DNA of 34,905 nucleotides from Chitinophaga pinensis (lineage in GTDB: Bacteria > Bacteroidota > Bacteroidia > Flavobacteriales_D > Crocinitomicaceae), in assembly GCA_943324745.2 (NCBI GenBank), contig CALPMT020000033.1, positions 1 through 34,905 on the forward strand, written 5' to 3'. The first letter of the stretch is position 1. Every line of letters starts with the position of its first letter. The notes below the pieces were generated by a model. It was not told the origin of the DNA. It was given only the letters and a program-made list of their open reading frames with translations, and searched no databases. The position numbers were made by a program, and so were the translations under genes. Positions 23,878-31,972 of this stretch are shown here, in pieces.

Positions 23878-23931
23878 AAGGGAGGAAACAAAATTTTAAT
23901 TACTAATTTTACACACATAAAAAACAAAAAA

Positions 23932-24942
23932 ATGATAGAAACAGATATCATCATCATTGGAGCAGGACCAGTAGGGTTGTTTGCAGTATTCGAAGCAGGA
24001 TTATTAAAGTTGAAATGTCATTTGATTGACTCTTTACCTCAACCAGGTGGACAATGTTCGGAGATTTATCCTAAAAAACCAATCTACGACATTCCTGGTT
24101 TCCCATCGGTATTAGCAGGTGAATTGATTGATAATTTGATGCAACAAGCTGCGCCTTTCAAGCCAGGTTTTACACTAGGTGAAGCAGCGCAAGATATTGA
24201 AAAACTAGAAGACGGTTCGTTTATCGTTACTACAGTAAAAGGTACGAAACACCACGCACCAATCGTTATGATTGCTGGTGGATTAGGAGTATTCGAACCA
24301 CGTAAACCACCTATCGCAAATATCACTGATTTTGAAGATAAAGGAATTGAATACATCATCAAAGATCCTGAATTCTATAAAGATAAACGTGTTGTTATCG
24401 CTGGTGGTGGCGACTCTGCGTTAGATTGGTCTATCTATTTAACGGAGAAAAAAATCGCTTCAGAAGTTATTTTGGTACATAGAAGTAGTTCCTTCCGTGG
24501 GCATTTAGATTCAGTACAAAAAGTAATAGATTATGCAGAATCTGGTAAAATCACCTTAGTTACAGAAGCGGAAGTAACTGGTTTAGCTGGAGGTGACCAC
24601 TTAGAAAAAGTGATTATCACCCATGCAAAAGACGGAGAAATCGTCAAAGAAGCAGATCATTTCATTCCATTGTTTGGTTTGAAACCAAGTTTGGGTCCTA
24701 TCGCAAATTGGGGATTAGAAATCGATAAAAATGCAATTAAAGTAGATACCTTAGATTATTCAACAAACATCCCAGGTATCTATGCAATCGGTGACGTGAA
24801 TACCTACGAAGGTAAATTGAAACTGATTTTATGTGGTTTCCATGAAGGAACTATCGCATTGCAATCCGCTTTCGCACGCATCCACCCGGATAAGAAAAAC
24901 GTATTGAAATATACGACTGTAAACGGTGTAAACGGATTTTAA
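23932..24942 (+). CDS. Ferredoxin--NADP(+) reductase, thioredoxin-reductase-like
   Basis: A 336-residue FAD protein of the YumC/TrxR-like FNR class. The FAD motif IIIGAGPVGLFAVFEAG is at the N-terminus, PQPGGQCSEIYPKKPIYDIPGFP follows near 45, the NADPH motif VVIAGGGDSALDWSIYL near 160 and YAIGDVNTYEGKLKLILCGFHEGTIA near 285. The redox CxxC of true thioredoxin reductases is absent. It transfers electrons from NADPH to ferredoxin or flavodoxin, a sensible donor route for the sulfite reductase. The start is taken at ATG 23932, just before IETDIIIIGAG. A hairpin terminator follows. Confidence 0.92.
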   Translation: MIETDIIIIGAGPVGLFAVFEAGLLKLKCHLIDSLPQPGGQCSEIYPKKPIYDIPGFPSVLAGELIDNLMQQAAPFKPGFTLGEAAQDIEKLEDGSFIVTTVKGTKHHAPIVMIAGGLGVFEPRKPPIANITDFEDKGIEYIIKDPEFYKDKRVVIAGGGDSALDWSIYLTEKKIASEVILVHRSSSFRGHLDSVQKVIDYAESGKITLVTEAEVTGLAGGDHLEKVIITHAKDGEIVKEADHFIPLFGLKPSLGPIANWGLEIDKNAIKVDTLDYSTNIPGIYAIGDVNTYEGKLKLILCGFHEGTIALQSAFARIHPDKKNVLKYTTVNGVNGF

Positions 24943-24996
24943 TATACGATAATGTAAACTTAACCATTAAGGAATTAAGATTTAAATTAGGAAAAC

Positions 24997-25040
24997 GAGC
25001 AGAGTAAAAGGACATTTAGTTCGCTCTGCTCATTTTTTTT
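24997..25040 (+). terminator. Rho-independent terminator after the FNR gene
   Basis: GAGCAGAG (24997-25004) pairs with CTCTGCTC (25024-25031), followed by a T tract at 25033-25040. It closes the sulfur island. Confidence 0.85.
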
Positions 25041-25553
25041 AACCGAAGGTAACTTAATGATTTCTAAACTAATCTTACAATTTTTGTCTTTAACTTCTTA
25101 ATTTCTTAATGGTTCAAAAAAGTAAACCCATGACCAAAGGTCACTTAATGCTACTTAACTCTATCCTACAATGTTTTCCCTTAACTTTTCAATGGTGAAA
25201 TTTTTCTCAATATGACCAAAGGTCACTTAACGTTTTCTAACCCATTTCTTAAATGTTCGTTCGCAAATTCTTAATTTCTTAATGGTAAAATTTTTATCAA
25301 AATGACTAAAGGTAACTTAATGCTACTTAACTCTATTCTACAATGTTTGTCCTTAACTTCTCAATGGTGAAATTTTTCTCAATATGACCAAAGGTCACTT
25401 AACGTTTTCTAACCCATTTCTACAATGTTCATTCCCAACTTTTTAATTTATCAATGGTGAAATTTTTCTCAATATGACCAAAGGTCACTTAATGTTACTT
25501 AAACCAATCCTACAATGTTTGTCCTCAACTTCTTAATTTCTTAATGGTTCAAA
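25041..25553. repeat. Tandem array with alternating 82/90-bp period
   Basis: A motif ATGAC(C/T)AAAGGT(C/A)ACTTAA starts at 25130, 25212, 25302, 25384 and 25474 (spacings 82, 90, 82, 90), with a degenerate first unit at 25041. Units 1, 3, 5 and units 2, 4 form two types, so the higher-order period is 172 bp. The core TGACC-AAA-GGTCA is a perfect palindrome in four units. Each unit also contains a CTTAATTTCTTAATGG-like spacer. The start codon of the next gene (25554) lies in register, 80 bp after the last motif. No other gene is seen in this gap. Confidence 0.9.
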
Positions 25554-26150
25554 ATGACAACTAACGAAGCCTCCGCCATCCTCGGTCCCTACGATGACCT
25601 CCAAGATGCTTTCGAATTTCAATTATTCGATTACAAAAAGCAACTCCTTGCATTAGCACCCATCGAAAAACTCATTACTCCAAAGCTGAAGAAAATTAAA
25701 CAACTGCAAGAGGCATACCTTACTCTCGGAGGAGAAATTGATGAGATTACAATCACAATGTTCGATCCAATTACTCCAACAGAAGATTTATTAGAAAGCT
25801 ATAAAATCTATCAAAATGTTCGAAATAGTCTAAAAAGGAGTATATCGAACAGTTTGGTCTTTGAAGAAATCGAGAACTTTTGTCAGTATTTAGTCGCTTA
25901 CGAAAAGATGTACGCTTCTTGTTGGTTAACCCATGAAATTGATACATCAGAAATTGTTTCGAAAGAACCAGATCCGATGGATGTATTAAAATCCATACGA
26001 GAATACAACGAAAATGGCGGTTTTACATTCGAAGAGTTAAGAATGAATAAAAACAATCCACCTGCTGTATTGATAAAGGAAAGGAATCGATTATCTTTGT
26101 TAGTAACAAAATTTGGGGATTACTATGGAGGAAACATTACAACGCCTTAA
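25554..26150 (+). CDS. Protein of unknown function
   Basis: A 198-residue, largely helical, soluble-looking acidic protein without signal peptide or membrane segment. Stretches such as EKLITPKLKKIKQLQEAYLTLG, TEDLLESYKIYQNVRNSLKRS and EIENFCQYLVAYEKMYA suggest a helical bundle. I recognise no family. Its end overlaps the DUF493 gene start by 26 bp, so the two are probably translated together. Its start codon coincides with the register of the upstream tandem array. Confidence 0.75.
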   Translation: MTTNEASAILGPYDDLQDAFEFQLFDYKKQLLALAPIEKLITPKLKKIKQLQEAYLTLGGEIDEITITMFDPITPTEDLLESYKIYQNVRNSLKRSISNSLVFEEIENFCQYLVAYEKMYASCWLTHEIDTSEIVSKEPDPMDVLKSIREYNENGGFTFEELRMNKNNPPAVLIKERNRLSLLVTKFGDYYGGNITTP

Positions 26151-26391
26151 GGCACAATTAGAACTAGAAGAATGGCCAAACGTGTATTTTTACAAATTCA
26201 TTGTAGAAAATCATCCGGACCATGTTGCTTCCGTTCGTGCAATCTTTGAAGAAGAAGCAATCATCACGATAAATGAATCGAAAAGTGGAAAATATGCCAG
26301 TATTAGCATAAAAGAAGTAGCTTTGCACGTAGATTATATCTTAGATAAATATCGACAAGCAAGTACCATTAAAGGAATTATTTCGTTATGA
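26125..26391 (+). CDS. DUF493 (YbeD-like) family protein
   Basis: About 88 residues. It matches the small DUF493 family in length and pattern (LKAQLELEEWPNVYFYKFIVEN, HVASVRAIFEEEAIITINESKSGKYASISIKE), an ACT-like alpha/beta fold of unknown, probably regulatory function. The ATG at 26125 (MEETLQRL) is the likely start. It overlaps both the upstream gene and, by the ATGA of 26388, the downstream frame. Confidence 0.8.
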   Translation: MEETLQRLKAQLELEEWPNVYFYKFIVENHPDHVASVRAIFEEEAIITINESKSGKYASISIKEVALHVDYILDKYRQASTIKGIISL

Positions 26392-26783
26392 TTTTATACA
26401 CATTTTTCACCATGGAGAAAGCAGTAATTTTTATGCTGGTTTCTATTACAATTATCATCGCATTTTTAGCCTACCGTAAGGTGTTAAACAACATGCGAAA
26501 AGGAGAGATGAACCTCGATAAATACTGTGTCCTTTATAGTTTGGAAAAAAATCAACAAACAGGAGAATTGGAATTTTATTTTACCAATGAAGAACCAAAA
26601 CATGTAACTTTTGAAATTTTGTCAGAAAATAACGAGGTGCTAGAAACCTTGGCAGACCAAGAATATAAAGCAGGTGGACACATAGTACGTTATGATTCAA
26701 CGCGTTTGACAAACGGAAAATATTTGTACCAATTACGTACCGATAATCAGAAAACAGCAAAGAAAATGATTGTGGAAAATTAG
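26388..26783 (+). CDS. Membrane-anchored small protein with sorting-domain-like end
   Basis: 131 residues (or 123 from ATG 26412). One hydrophobic N-terminal segment (VIFMLVSITIIIAFLAY) is followed by a basic stretch and a beta-rich domain. The end, GGHIVRYDSTRLTNGKYLYQL plus a KKMIVEN tail, resembles the FlgD-like/C-terminal sorting domains seen on type IX secreted proteins, but here it is attached to a membrane anchor rather than to a signal-peptide-bearing protein. It overlaps the DUF493 stop by an ATGA. Function unknown. Confidence 0.7.
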   Translation: MILYTFFTMEKAVIFMLVSITIIIAFLAYRKVLNNMRKGEMNLDKYCVLYSLEKNQQTGELEFYFTNEEPKHVTFEILSENNEVLETLADQEYKAGGHIVRYDSTRLTNGKYLYQLRTDNQKTAKKMIVEN

Positions 26784-26819
26784 TTGTCAGTCTGTCAGTA
26801 TAAAATGCTTGGCAAACTC

Positions 26820-26850
26820 TTTGACATTACAATCGTAACTAGTAAATTTG
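26820..26850 (+). promoter_or_regulatory. Consensus Bacteroidota promoter of trxA
   Basis: TTTG (26820-26823) and TAAATTTG (26843-26850) are separated by 19 bp, a textbook match to TTTG-N19-21-TAnnTTTG. Transcription should begin near 26857, with a leader of about 40 nt. Confidence 0.85.
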
Positions 26851-26895
26851 CGCACGTTAGCAAGTGAAAAATTTTAACCCTAAAAATAAAATAAA

Positions 26896-27213
26896 ATGGC
26901 ATTAGAAATTACAGACGCAAACTTCGAGGAGCTTGTATTAAAATCAGACAAACCAGTATTGGTTGACTTTTGGGCAGAATGGTGTGGACCTTGTCGTATG
27001 ATCGGACCAGTTGTCGAAGAATTATCTAAAGAATATGATGGTAAAGCTGTTATCGGTAAAGTAAATGTAGATAACAACCCAGGTGTATCTGCTCAGTTTG
27101 GCGTTAGAAACATCCCAACGATTCTTTTTATCAAAGGAGGTGAGGTTGTAGACAAATCGGTTGGTGCAGTACCAAAAGCTCAATTAGCTTCTAAATTAGA
27201 CGCGATTATCTAA
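26896..27213 (+). CDS. trxA: Thioredoxin
   Basis: A 105-residue thioredoxin of normal length with active site [10 protein letters not shown] (about residues 28-37) and the cis-proline loop [10 protein letters not shown] general disulfide reductant and the natural donor for APS reductase (CysH) at 18962; it has its own promoter and terminator. The context next to the cysteine island fits, although the protein serves many targets. Confidence 0.97.
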   Translation: MALEITDANFEELVLKSDKPVLVDFWAEWCGPCRMIGPVVEELSKEYDGKAVIGKVNVDNNPGVSAQFGVRNIPTILFIKGGEVVDKSVGAVPKAQLASKLDAII

Positions 27214-27225
27214 AAATCATATAAC

Positions 27226-27291
27226 GTCAGTCTGAGCGTAGTCGAATGTCCGGCTGAGCGAAGTCGAATGTCTGGCTGAGCGGAGTCGAAG
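27226..27291. repeat. Three 22-bp tandem repeats after trxA
   Basis: The units are 27226-27247, 27248-27269 and 27270-27291 with consensus GTCnGnCTGAGCGnAGTCGAAt. They are of the dispersed CTGAGCGGAGTCGAA type common between flavobacterial genes; related sequence is seen at 235-273 and near 27380-27415. Confidence 0.9.
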
Positions 27292-27299
27292 CCTATTTG

Positions 27300-27336
27300 A
27301 AAGTCGGTTTTTTCGAAAGAATTAACCGACTTTTTT
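27300..27336 (+). terminator. Rho-independent terminator of trxA
   Basis: AAGTCGGTT (27301-27309) pairs with AACCGACTT (27324-27332), followed by T residues. Confidence 0.85.
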
Positions 27337-27482
27337 GTGGATTGAATATTATCATTTGTAGCAAACCATAAGCCTTCCCTCTGAGTTTACACTGAGCTTA
27401 TCGAAGTGAGGATATAAAGCATTGATTTGAAACCAAGCTGTAGAATAGATATAAGTGACTATTGAATTATTGAACCATAAAT

Positions 27483-27515
27483 CTTCCCTCCTCGAGGAGG
27501 GATCGAGGGAGGTGA
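27483..27515. repeat. Palindromic intergenic repeat (single unit)
   Basis: Contains CCCTCCTcgAGGAGGG and then GATCGAGGGAGGTGA, the same family as the units of the sulfur island. The stretch between 27337 and 27482 shows no gene. Confidence 0.85.
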
Positions 27516-27545
27516 ACATGCGATAAATCTTATCAATTTTAAATG

Positions 27546-27793
27546 CGTCACTTCATCACTCATCACACTTCATCACTCATCACTCATCACTTCGTCACTC
27601 GTCACTTCATCACTCATCACTCATCACTTCATCACTTCATCACTCATCACTTCGTCACTTCATCACTCATCACTTCATCACTCATCACTTCGTCACTTCA
27701 TCACTCATCACTTCATCACTCATCACTTCATCACTCATCACTCATCACTCATCCCCCTTCACTCGTCACTTCGTCACTCGTCACTCGTCACTC
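27546..27793. repeat. Degenerate 7/8-bp satellite (TCACTCA / TCACTTCA / TCACTCG / TCACTTCG)
   Basis: About 250 bp of uninterrupted short repeats with only T/C and A/G exchanges at fixed places. It runs into the last codon and stop of uvrA (GAG TGA on the minus strand reads TCACTC on the plus strand). An open frame across it gives only His/Ser/Thr-rich repeats and is not a gene. Confidence 0.9.
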
Positions 27794-30565
27794 AAACTTT
27801 CCTTTCAAAAACTTCCCTGTATAATTATCTTTCTCTAAAATCAATTCTTCGGGCGTTCCAGTAAACACAATATTTCCACCTTTATCACCACCCTCAGGAC
27901 CAATATCAATCACCCAATCTGCGCATTTGATTACATCACCATTGTGTTCAATGACAATGATTGAATTTCCAGCGTCAATTAAACGTTGTAAAGCAATTAA
28001 AAGTTTTTCGATATCGTAATAATGCAAACCAGTTGTCGGTTCGTCAAATATGAAAACATTCCCTTGAGCACCTGTACTTTTGGTTAAAAAAGACGCTAAT
28101 TTTATGCGTTGTGCTTCACCACCACTTAGGGTACTCGAAGATTGACCCATCTTAATATAACCAAGTCCTACATCTTCTAATGGTTGAATTTTAGAAACAA
28201 TTTTATCTTCTAATGTTCCTTTATGTTCTTTGAAAAATGCTAGTGCCTCCGAAATATCCATTTCAAGTAGGTCTGCTATGTTTTTTTCGTGGTATTTTAC
28301 TTCTAGTGTTTCGGATTTATACCTACGTCCCTCACACGATTCACAAGGTAAATGTACATCTGCCATGAATTGCATGCCTACTGTAATAATTCCTTCTCCT
28401 TCACACATCTCACATCGACCACCATCGACATTAAAGCTGAAAAATCCTGGTTTATACCCGCGTGCTTTGGAAATCGGTAGTCTGGAATATAGTTCTCTAA
28501 TCTCATCAAATGCTTTTACATAGGTAACAGGATTACTTCGAGAGGATTTTCCAATCGGATTTTGATCGATCAATTCAATTCCTTTGACAAATTTAAGATC
28601 CCCTTCAACCGATTTTACTTCGCCTTGAAAATCTCCAAAAACACCAAGTTGCTTACGAATAGCAGGGTAGAGGATGTCTTTGATTAAAGTCGATTTTCCG
28701 GAACCACTGACACCAGTAACACAAAGCAAAGAGAATAATGGAATGTCAACAGATACATTTTGCAAATTATTTTCACGCGCTCCGATGATTTTTATCCAAT
28801 TGTGCGGTTTACGTTTGGTAGAAGGTATTGGTATGACACGTTCTTTGGTTAAATATTGTGCGGTTAGACTTTGTTTCTGATTACGCAACTGACTGTCATT
28901 CCCTTGAAAAACAACTTCTCCACCATAAATTCCAGCCATTGGTCCAATATCCAAAATTTCATCTGCTTCTTTCATGATGTCTTCTTCATGCTCTACGATG
29001 ATTACGGTATTTCCTAAATCACGTAAATTCTTCAGTACATCAATAAGTTTTTTGGTGTCGCGCGGATGTAAACCAATACTTGGTTCGTCTAGTATATACA
29101 TTGAACCAACCAAACTACTTCCTAATGAGGTAGCTAAATTAATCCGTTGTGATTCCCCCCCTGATAAGGAGTTGGAAGTTCTATTTAGTGTAAGGTATTC
29201 TAAACCAACCTCACATAAAAACTTCAATCGACTTGTAATTTCTAGTAAAATACGTTTTGCTACTTGCGCATCGTATTCGTTCAATTCTATCGACTGAAAA
29301 AAGGCATAACATGCGCGTATTGGTAATAAAACTAAATCTGTAATTGTTTTACCTTGAACGGTTACATAATTACTGTCTTTTCGTAATCGTGTTCCTTTAC
29401 AATCTGGACAAATGGTTTTTCCACGATACCTAGAAAGTAATACGCGATATTGAATTTTATAGGTTTGAGTCTCTACAAATGCAAAAAAAGCATTTAATCC
29501 GGTGAAATACTTATTTCCAGTCCACAATAAATTGTATTCTTCTGTGGTTAATTCGTCAATTGGTCTATGTATGGGGAAATTGAATTTGGTAGAACTTAAG
29601 GTTAATTCACGTAAATATTCCCCCATCGTTTCTCCTTTCCAACAAGCAATCGCACCTTGATAAACACTCAAAGATGGATCTGGAATTACTAATTTTGGAT
29701 CGATATCTACCACAGAACCAAAACCTTCACATTTCTTACATGCTCCATATGGATTATTAAATGTGAAAAACTGTTCGCTTGGTTCTGTAAATTCTATACC
29801 GTCTAGTTCAAAACGGTTGTTAAAATAGATGGTTTCATTGGTGTCGGGATAATATATCTCACAATTCCCATGTCCTTCCGAAAACGCTAAGGATGTAGAA
29901 TCGGAGATACGTAATAACGCTTCCTCATCTTGGGTTGTTTTAAAACGATCAATAACTACTTTCGCTTCTTGAATGTTTAGGGTTTCTGTGGTAACATCAT
30001 CTAGATCAAGTACCTCTCCCGAAATGAAAATACGCGCATATCCTTGCTCTTTTAAAAGAGAAATCTGCCGTTCAATGCCATACTTCTGGAACGTGTGAAT
30101 AGGAGAAAGTAAATACACTTTTAGTCCCTCTTCTTGTGCTTTAATGTGTTCTAGTACATCGGTAACGGTATGTTTTTTTACTTCTTTCCCTGAAATCGGG
30201 GAATGTGTTTTTCCGATACGCGCAAAAAGCACTTTGAAGTAGTCATAAATTTCGGTAGATGTACCAACGGTAGAACGAGGATTCGTAGAGGTTACTTTTT
30301 GTTCAATCGCAATAGCAGGGGATATACCCTTGATGAAATCCGTGTCAGGTTTATCAAGTTTTCCTAAAAATTGACGTGCATAAGAAGATAAACTTTCTAC
30401 ATAACGTCTTTGCCCTTCAGCATACAAAGTGTCAAAAGCAAGGGAAGATTTACCGGATCCAGATAAACCGGTAATAACCGTTATTTTCCCGTGTTGTATT
30501 TTAACATCTATATTTTTTAGATTATTAACACGAGCTCCTTTTATATGGATGTATTTATCACCCAT
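27788..30565 (-). CDS. uvrA: UvrABC excinuclease subunit A
   Basis: 925 residues, close to the usual 940. The damage-recognition ATPase of nucleotide excision repair. It has two ABC cassettes: Walker A GLSGSGKSSL near 35 and GVSGSGKSTL near 620, signatures LSGGESQRINLA and LSGGEAQRIKLA, and Walker B regions YILDEPSIGLH and FIFDEPTTGLH. Zinc-binding pairs are CKKCEGFG...CPDCKG and CEMCEGEG...CESCEG. The start overlaps the end of cmk by 8 bp, so it is the last gene of a four-gene operon. Its stop lies inside the satellite repeat. Confidence 0.97.
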   Translation of the reverse strand: MGDKYIHIKGARVNNLKNIDVKIQHGKITVITGLSGSGKSSLAFDTLYAEGQRRYVESLSSYARQFLGKLDKPDTDFIKGISPAIAIEQKVTSTNPRSTVGTSTEIYDYFKVLFARIGKTHSPISGKEVKKHTVTDVLEHIKAQEEGLKVYLLSPIHTFQKYGIERQISLLKEQGYARIFISGEVLDLDDVTTETLNIQEAKVVIDRFKTTQDEEALLRISDSTSLAFSEGHGNCEIYYPDTNETIYFNNRFELDGIEFTEPSEQFFTFNNPYGACKKCEGFGSVVDIDPKLVIPDPSLSVYQGAIACWKGETMGEYLRELTLSSTKFNFPIHRPIDELTTEEYNLLWTGNKYFTGLNAFFAFVETQTYKIQYRVLLSRYRGKTICPDCKGTRLRKDSNYVTVQGKTITDLVLLPIRACYAFFQSIELNEYDAQVAKRILLEITSRLKFLCEVGLEYLTLNRTSNSLSGGESQRINLATSLGSSLVGSMYILDEPSIGLHPRDTKKLIDVLKNLRDLGNTVIIVEHEEDIMKEADEILDIGPMAGIYGGEVVFQGNDSQLRNQKQSLTAQYLTKERVIPIPSTKRKPHNWIKIIGARENNLQNVSVDIPLFSLLCVTGVSGSGKSTLIKDILYPAIRKQLGVFGDFQGEVKSVEGDLKFVKGIELIDQNPIGKSSRSNPVTYVKAFDEIRELYSRLPISKARGYKPGFFSFNVDGGRCEMCEGEGIITVGMQFMADVHLPCESCEGRRYKSETLEVKYHEKNIADLLEMDISEALAFFKEHKGTLEDKIVSKIQPLEDVGLGYIKMGQSSSTLSGGEAQRIKLASFLTKSTGAQGNVFIFDEPTTGLHYYDIEKLLIALQRLIDAGNSIIVIEHNGDVIKCADWVIDIGPEGGDKGGNIVFTGTPEELILEKDNYTGKFLKGKFE

Positions 30566-31256
30566 GCATACGAGTTCTTACAAGTTCTAAAGCTAATTCT
30601 AATTGCTCTTGTTGGTTAATGTCACTATTGTCTAACACAACAGCGTCTTCTGTTTGTATAAGTGGACTTTCAGATCTCGTAGAGTCTAAATAATCGCGCT
30701 CTTCTAAATTTTGACGAATTTCTTCACGAGTGATGTTAGGTTCTGTTGGAAGTAATTCTTTAAATCTTCTATCTGTTCTGACTTCAGGTGAAGCAGTTAC
30801 GAATAATTTTAATTCTGCTTTTGGGAACACAACTGATCCAATATCTCTACCGTCCATCACAACGCCTCCTTTTTCTCCCATTTTCTTTTGTTCGATTACA
30901 AGCTTTTGTCGAACCTCTTTAATACTTGCTATTTTACTAACTAAAGAAGAAATTTCTAGTGTCCTAATTTCACGTTCAACAACTTCTTTGTTTAAGAAAA
31001 TTTCCAATTTTGACGTGTCTTTATTTCGTTCAAAATGGATTTCTATTTTAGTTAAGTGATCTATGACTGCTTGTTGATTTATAGACTCTTTATTGATTAA
31101 ACCATTTCGAAAACAATACAATGTTACAGCACGATACATAGCACCTGTGTCTACAAATACATATCCCAATTCTAAGGCTAGTGCTTTCGCTAATGTACTT
31201 TTACCACAACTAGAGAATCCGTCAATAGCAATGGTTATTTTTTTATGTTGTTGCAT
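30558..31256 (-). CDS. cmk: Cytidylate kinase
   Basis: 232 residues. It phosphorylates CMP and dCMP. P-loop IDGFSSCGKSTLAKALA (residues 12-28), YVFVDTGAMYRAVTLY near 33, VVMDGRDIGSVVFP near 130 and lid FVTASPEVRTDRRFKEL near 150. It begins one base after the SIMPL gene stop and overlaps the uvrA start by 8 bp, indicating translational coupling. Confidence 0.95.
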   Translation of the reverse strand: MQQHKKITIAIDGFSSCGKSTLAKALALELGYVFVDTGAMYRAVTLYCFRNGLINKESINQQAVIDHLTKIEIHFERNKDTSKLEIFLNKEVVEREIRTLEISSLVSKIASIKEVRQKLVIEQKKMGEKGGVVMDGRDIGSVVFPKAELKLFVTASPEVRTDRRFKELLPTEPNITREEIRQNLEERDYLDSTRSESPLIQTEDAVVLDNSDINQQEQLELALELVRTRMHG

Positions 31257-31257
31257 C

Positions 31258-31968
31258 TTATTTTACTTCGAATTTTACATAGATGTTTGAAGAAATTTTA
31301 ATCTTCGAAAATTGTATGTCTAAACGTTCTATATTGATTTCACTACTCCCATTTTCGTTATACTGTAGAGTGTTTGGTGTAGCTAGCGTTCGCATAACTG
31401 GATAGGGATATGGGCTGTTGTTTTGACGAATAATTAATGATTTTCCTGTAGTTTCACCAATCGCATGCAGTAAATAATCTGCACGTTGTTTTGCGTTTTT
31501 AATCGCTTTAATTTCAATATCTTTTACAATTGCATTATATTTAGTATGGTTTACTTTTTCAATGTAAATATTGTTTATTTTAATTTCATTTAATTTTTCA
31601 AAAACCAGTGCTACTTCTTTCGCAGAAGATAGTTTAAGTAAATAATTAGATTTTGAATGTACTTGTTTTTTCCATTTCACCTGAACGATGTCTGTATTAG
31701 CATCGGATAAACTCAAATCTTCTAAACTAATTCCAATAGCAATTAACATTTTTTTCATTGCTTCTTCTTGGTCTTCGATGGCAATCTTATTTTTTCCATC
31801 TATGCGCTCATCTATTTCTATTTTTAGATAAATCATGTCAGGAACTACCAGAGTATCAGCAGAACCTTCTACTTCAATGTAAGATTTTTCGTGTGCTACT
31901 GCAGTAACTTGAGAAAAACCAATGGATGTAGTTAAAAGAATACTGAAAATGAAAAATACATGTTTCAT
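31258..31968 (-). CDS. SIMPL-domain (DUF541) exported protein
   Basis: 236 residues with signal peptide (MKHVFFIFSILLTTSIGFSQ). The mature protein begins with the DUF541/SIMPL pattern SYIEVEGSADTLVVPDMIYLKI, and continues with YLLKLSSAKEVALVFEKL, IKAIKNAKQRADYLLHAIGETTGK. SIMPL proteins are periplasmic or surface associated, of largely unknown function. It lies 4 bp after the E1 gene and 1 bp before cmk. Confidence 0.85.
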   Translation of the reverse strand: MKHVFFIFSILLTTSIGFSQVTAVAHEKSYIEVEGSADTLVVPDMIYLKIEIDERIDGKNKIAIEDQEEAMKKMLIAIGISLEDLSLSDANTDIVQVKWKKQVHSKSNYLLKLSSAKEVALVFEKLNEIKINNIYIEKVNHTKYNAIVKDIEIKAIKNAKQRADYLLHAIGETTGKSLIIRQNNSPYPYPVMRTLATPNTLQYNENGSSEINIERLDIQFSKIKISSNIYVKFEVK

Positions 31969-31972
31969 GTGA

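Noticed and set aside
25041..25553. Possible CRISPR array
   Set aside because: The units are similar over nearly their whole length with no unique spacers, spacing is 82/90 bp, and no cas genes are present.
27543..27824. Plus-strand open frame of 93 codons rich in His, Ser and Thr
   Set aside because: It is the translation of the TCACTCA/TCACTTCA satellite and overlaps the uvrA end; it has no coding character.
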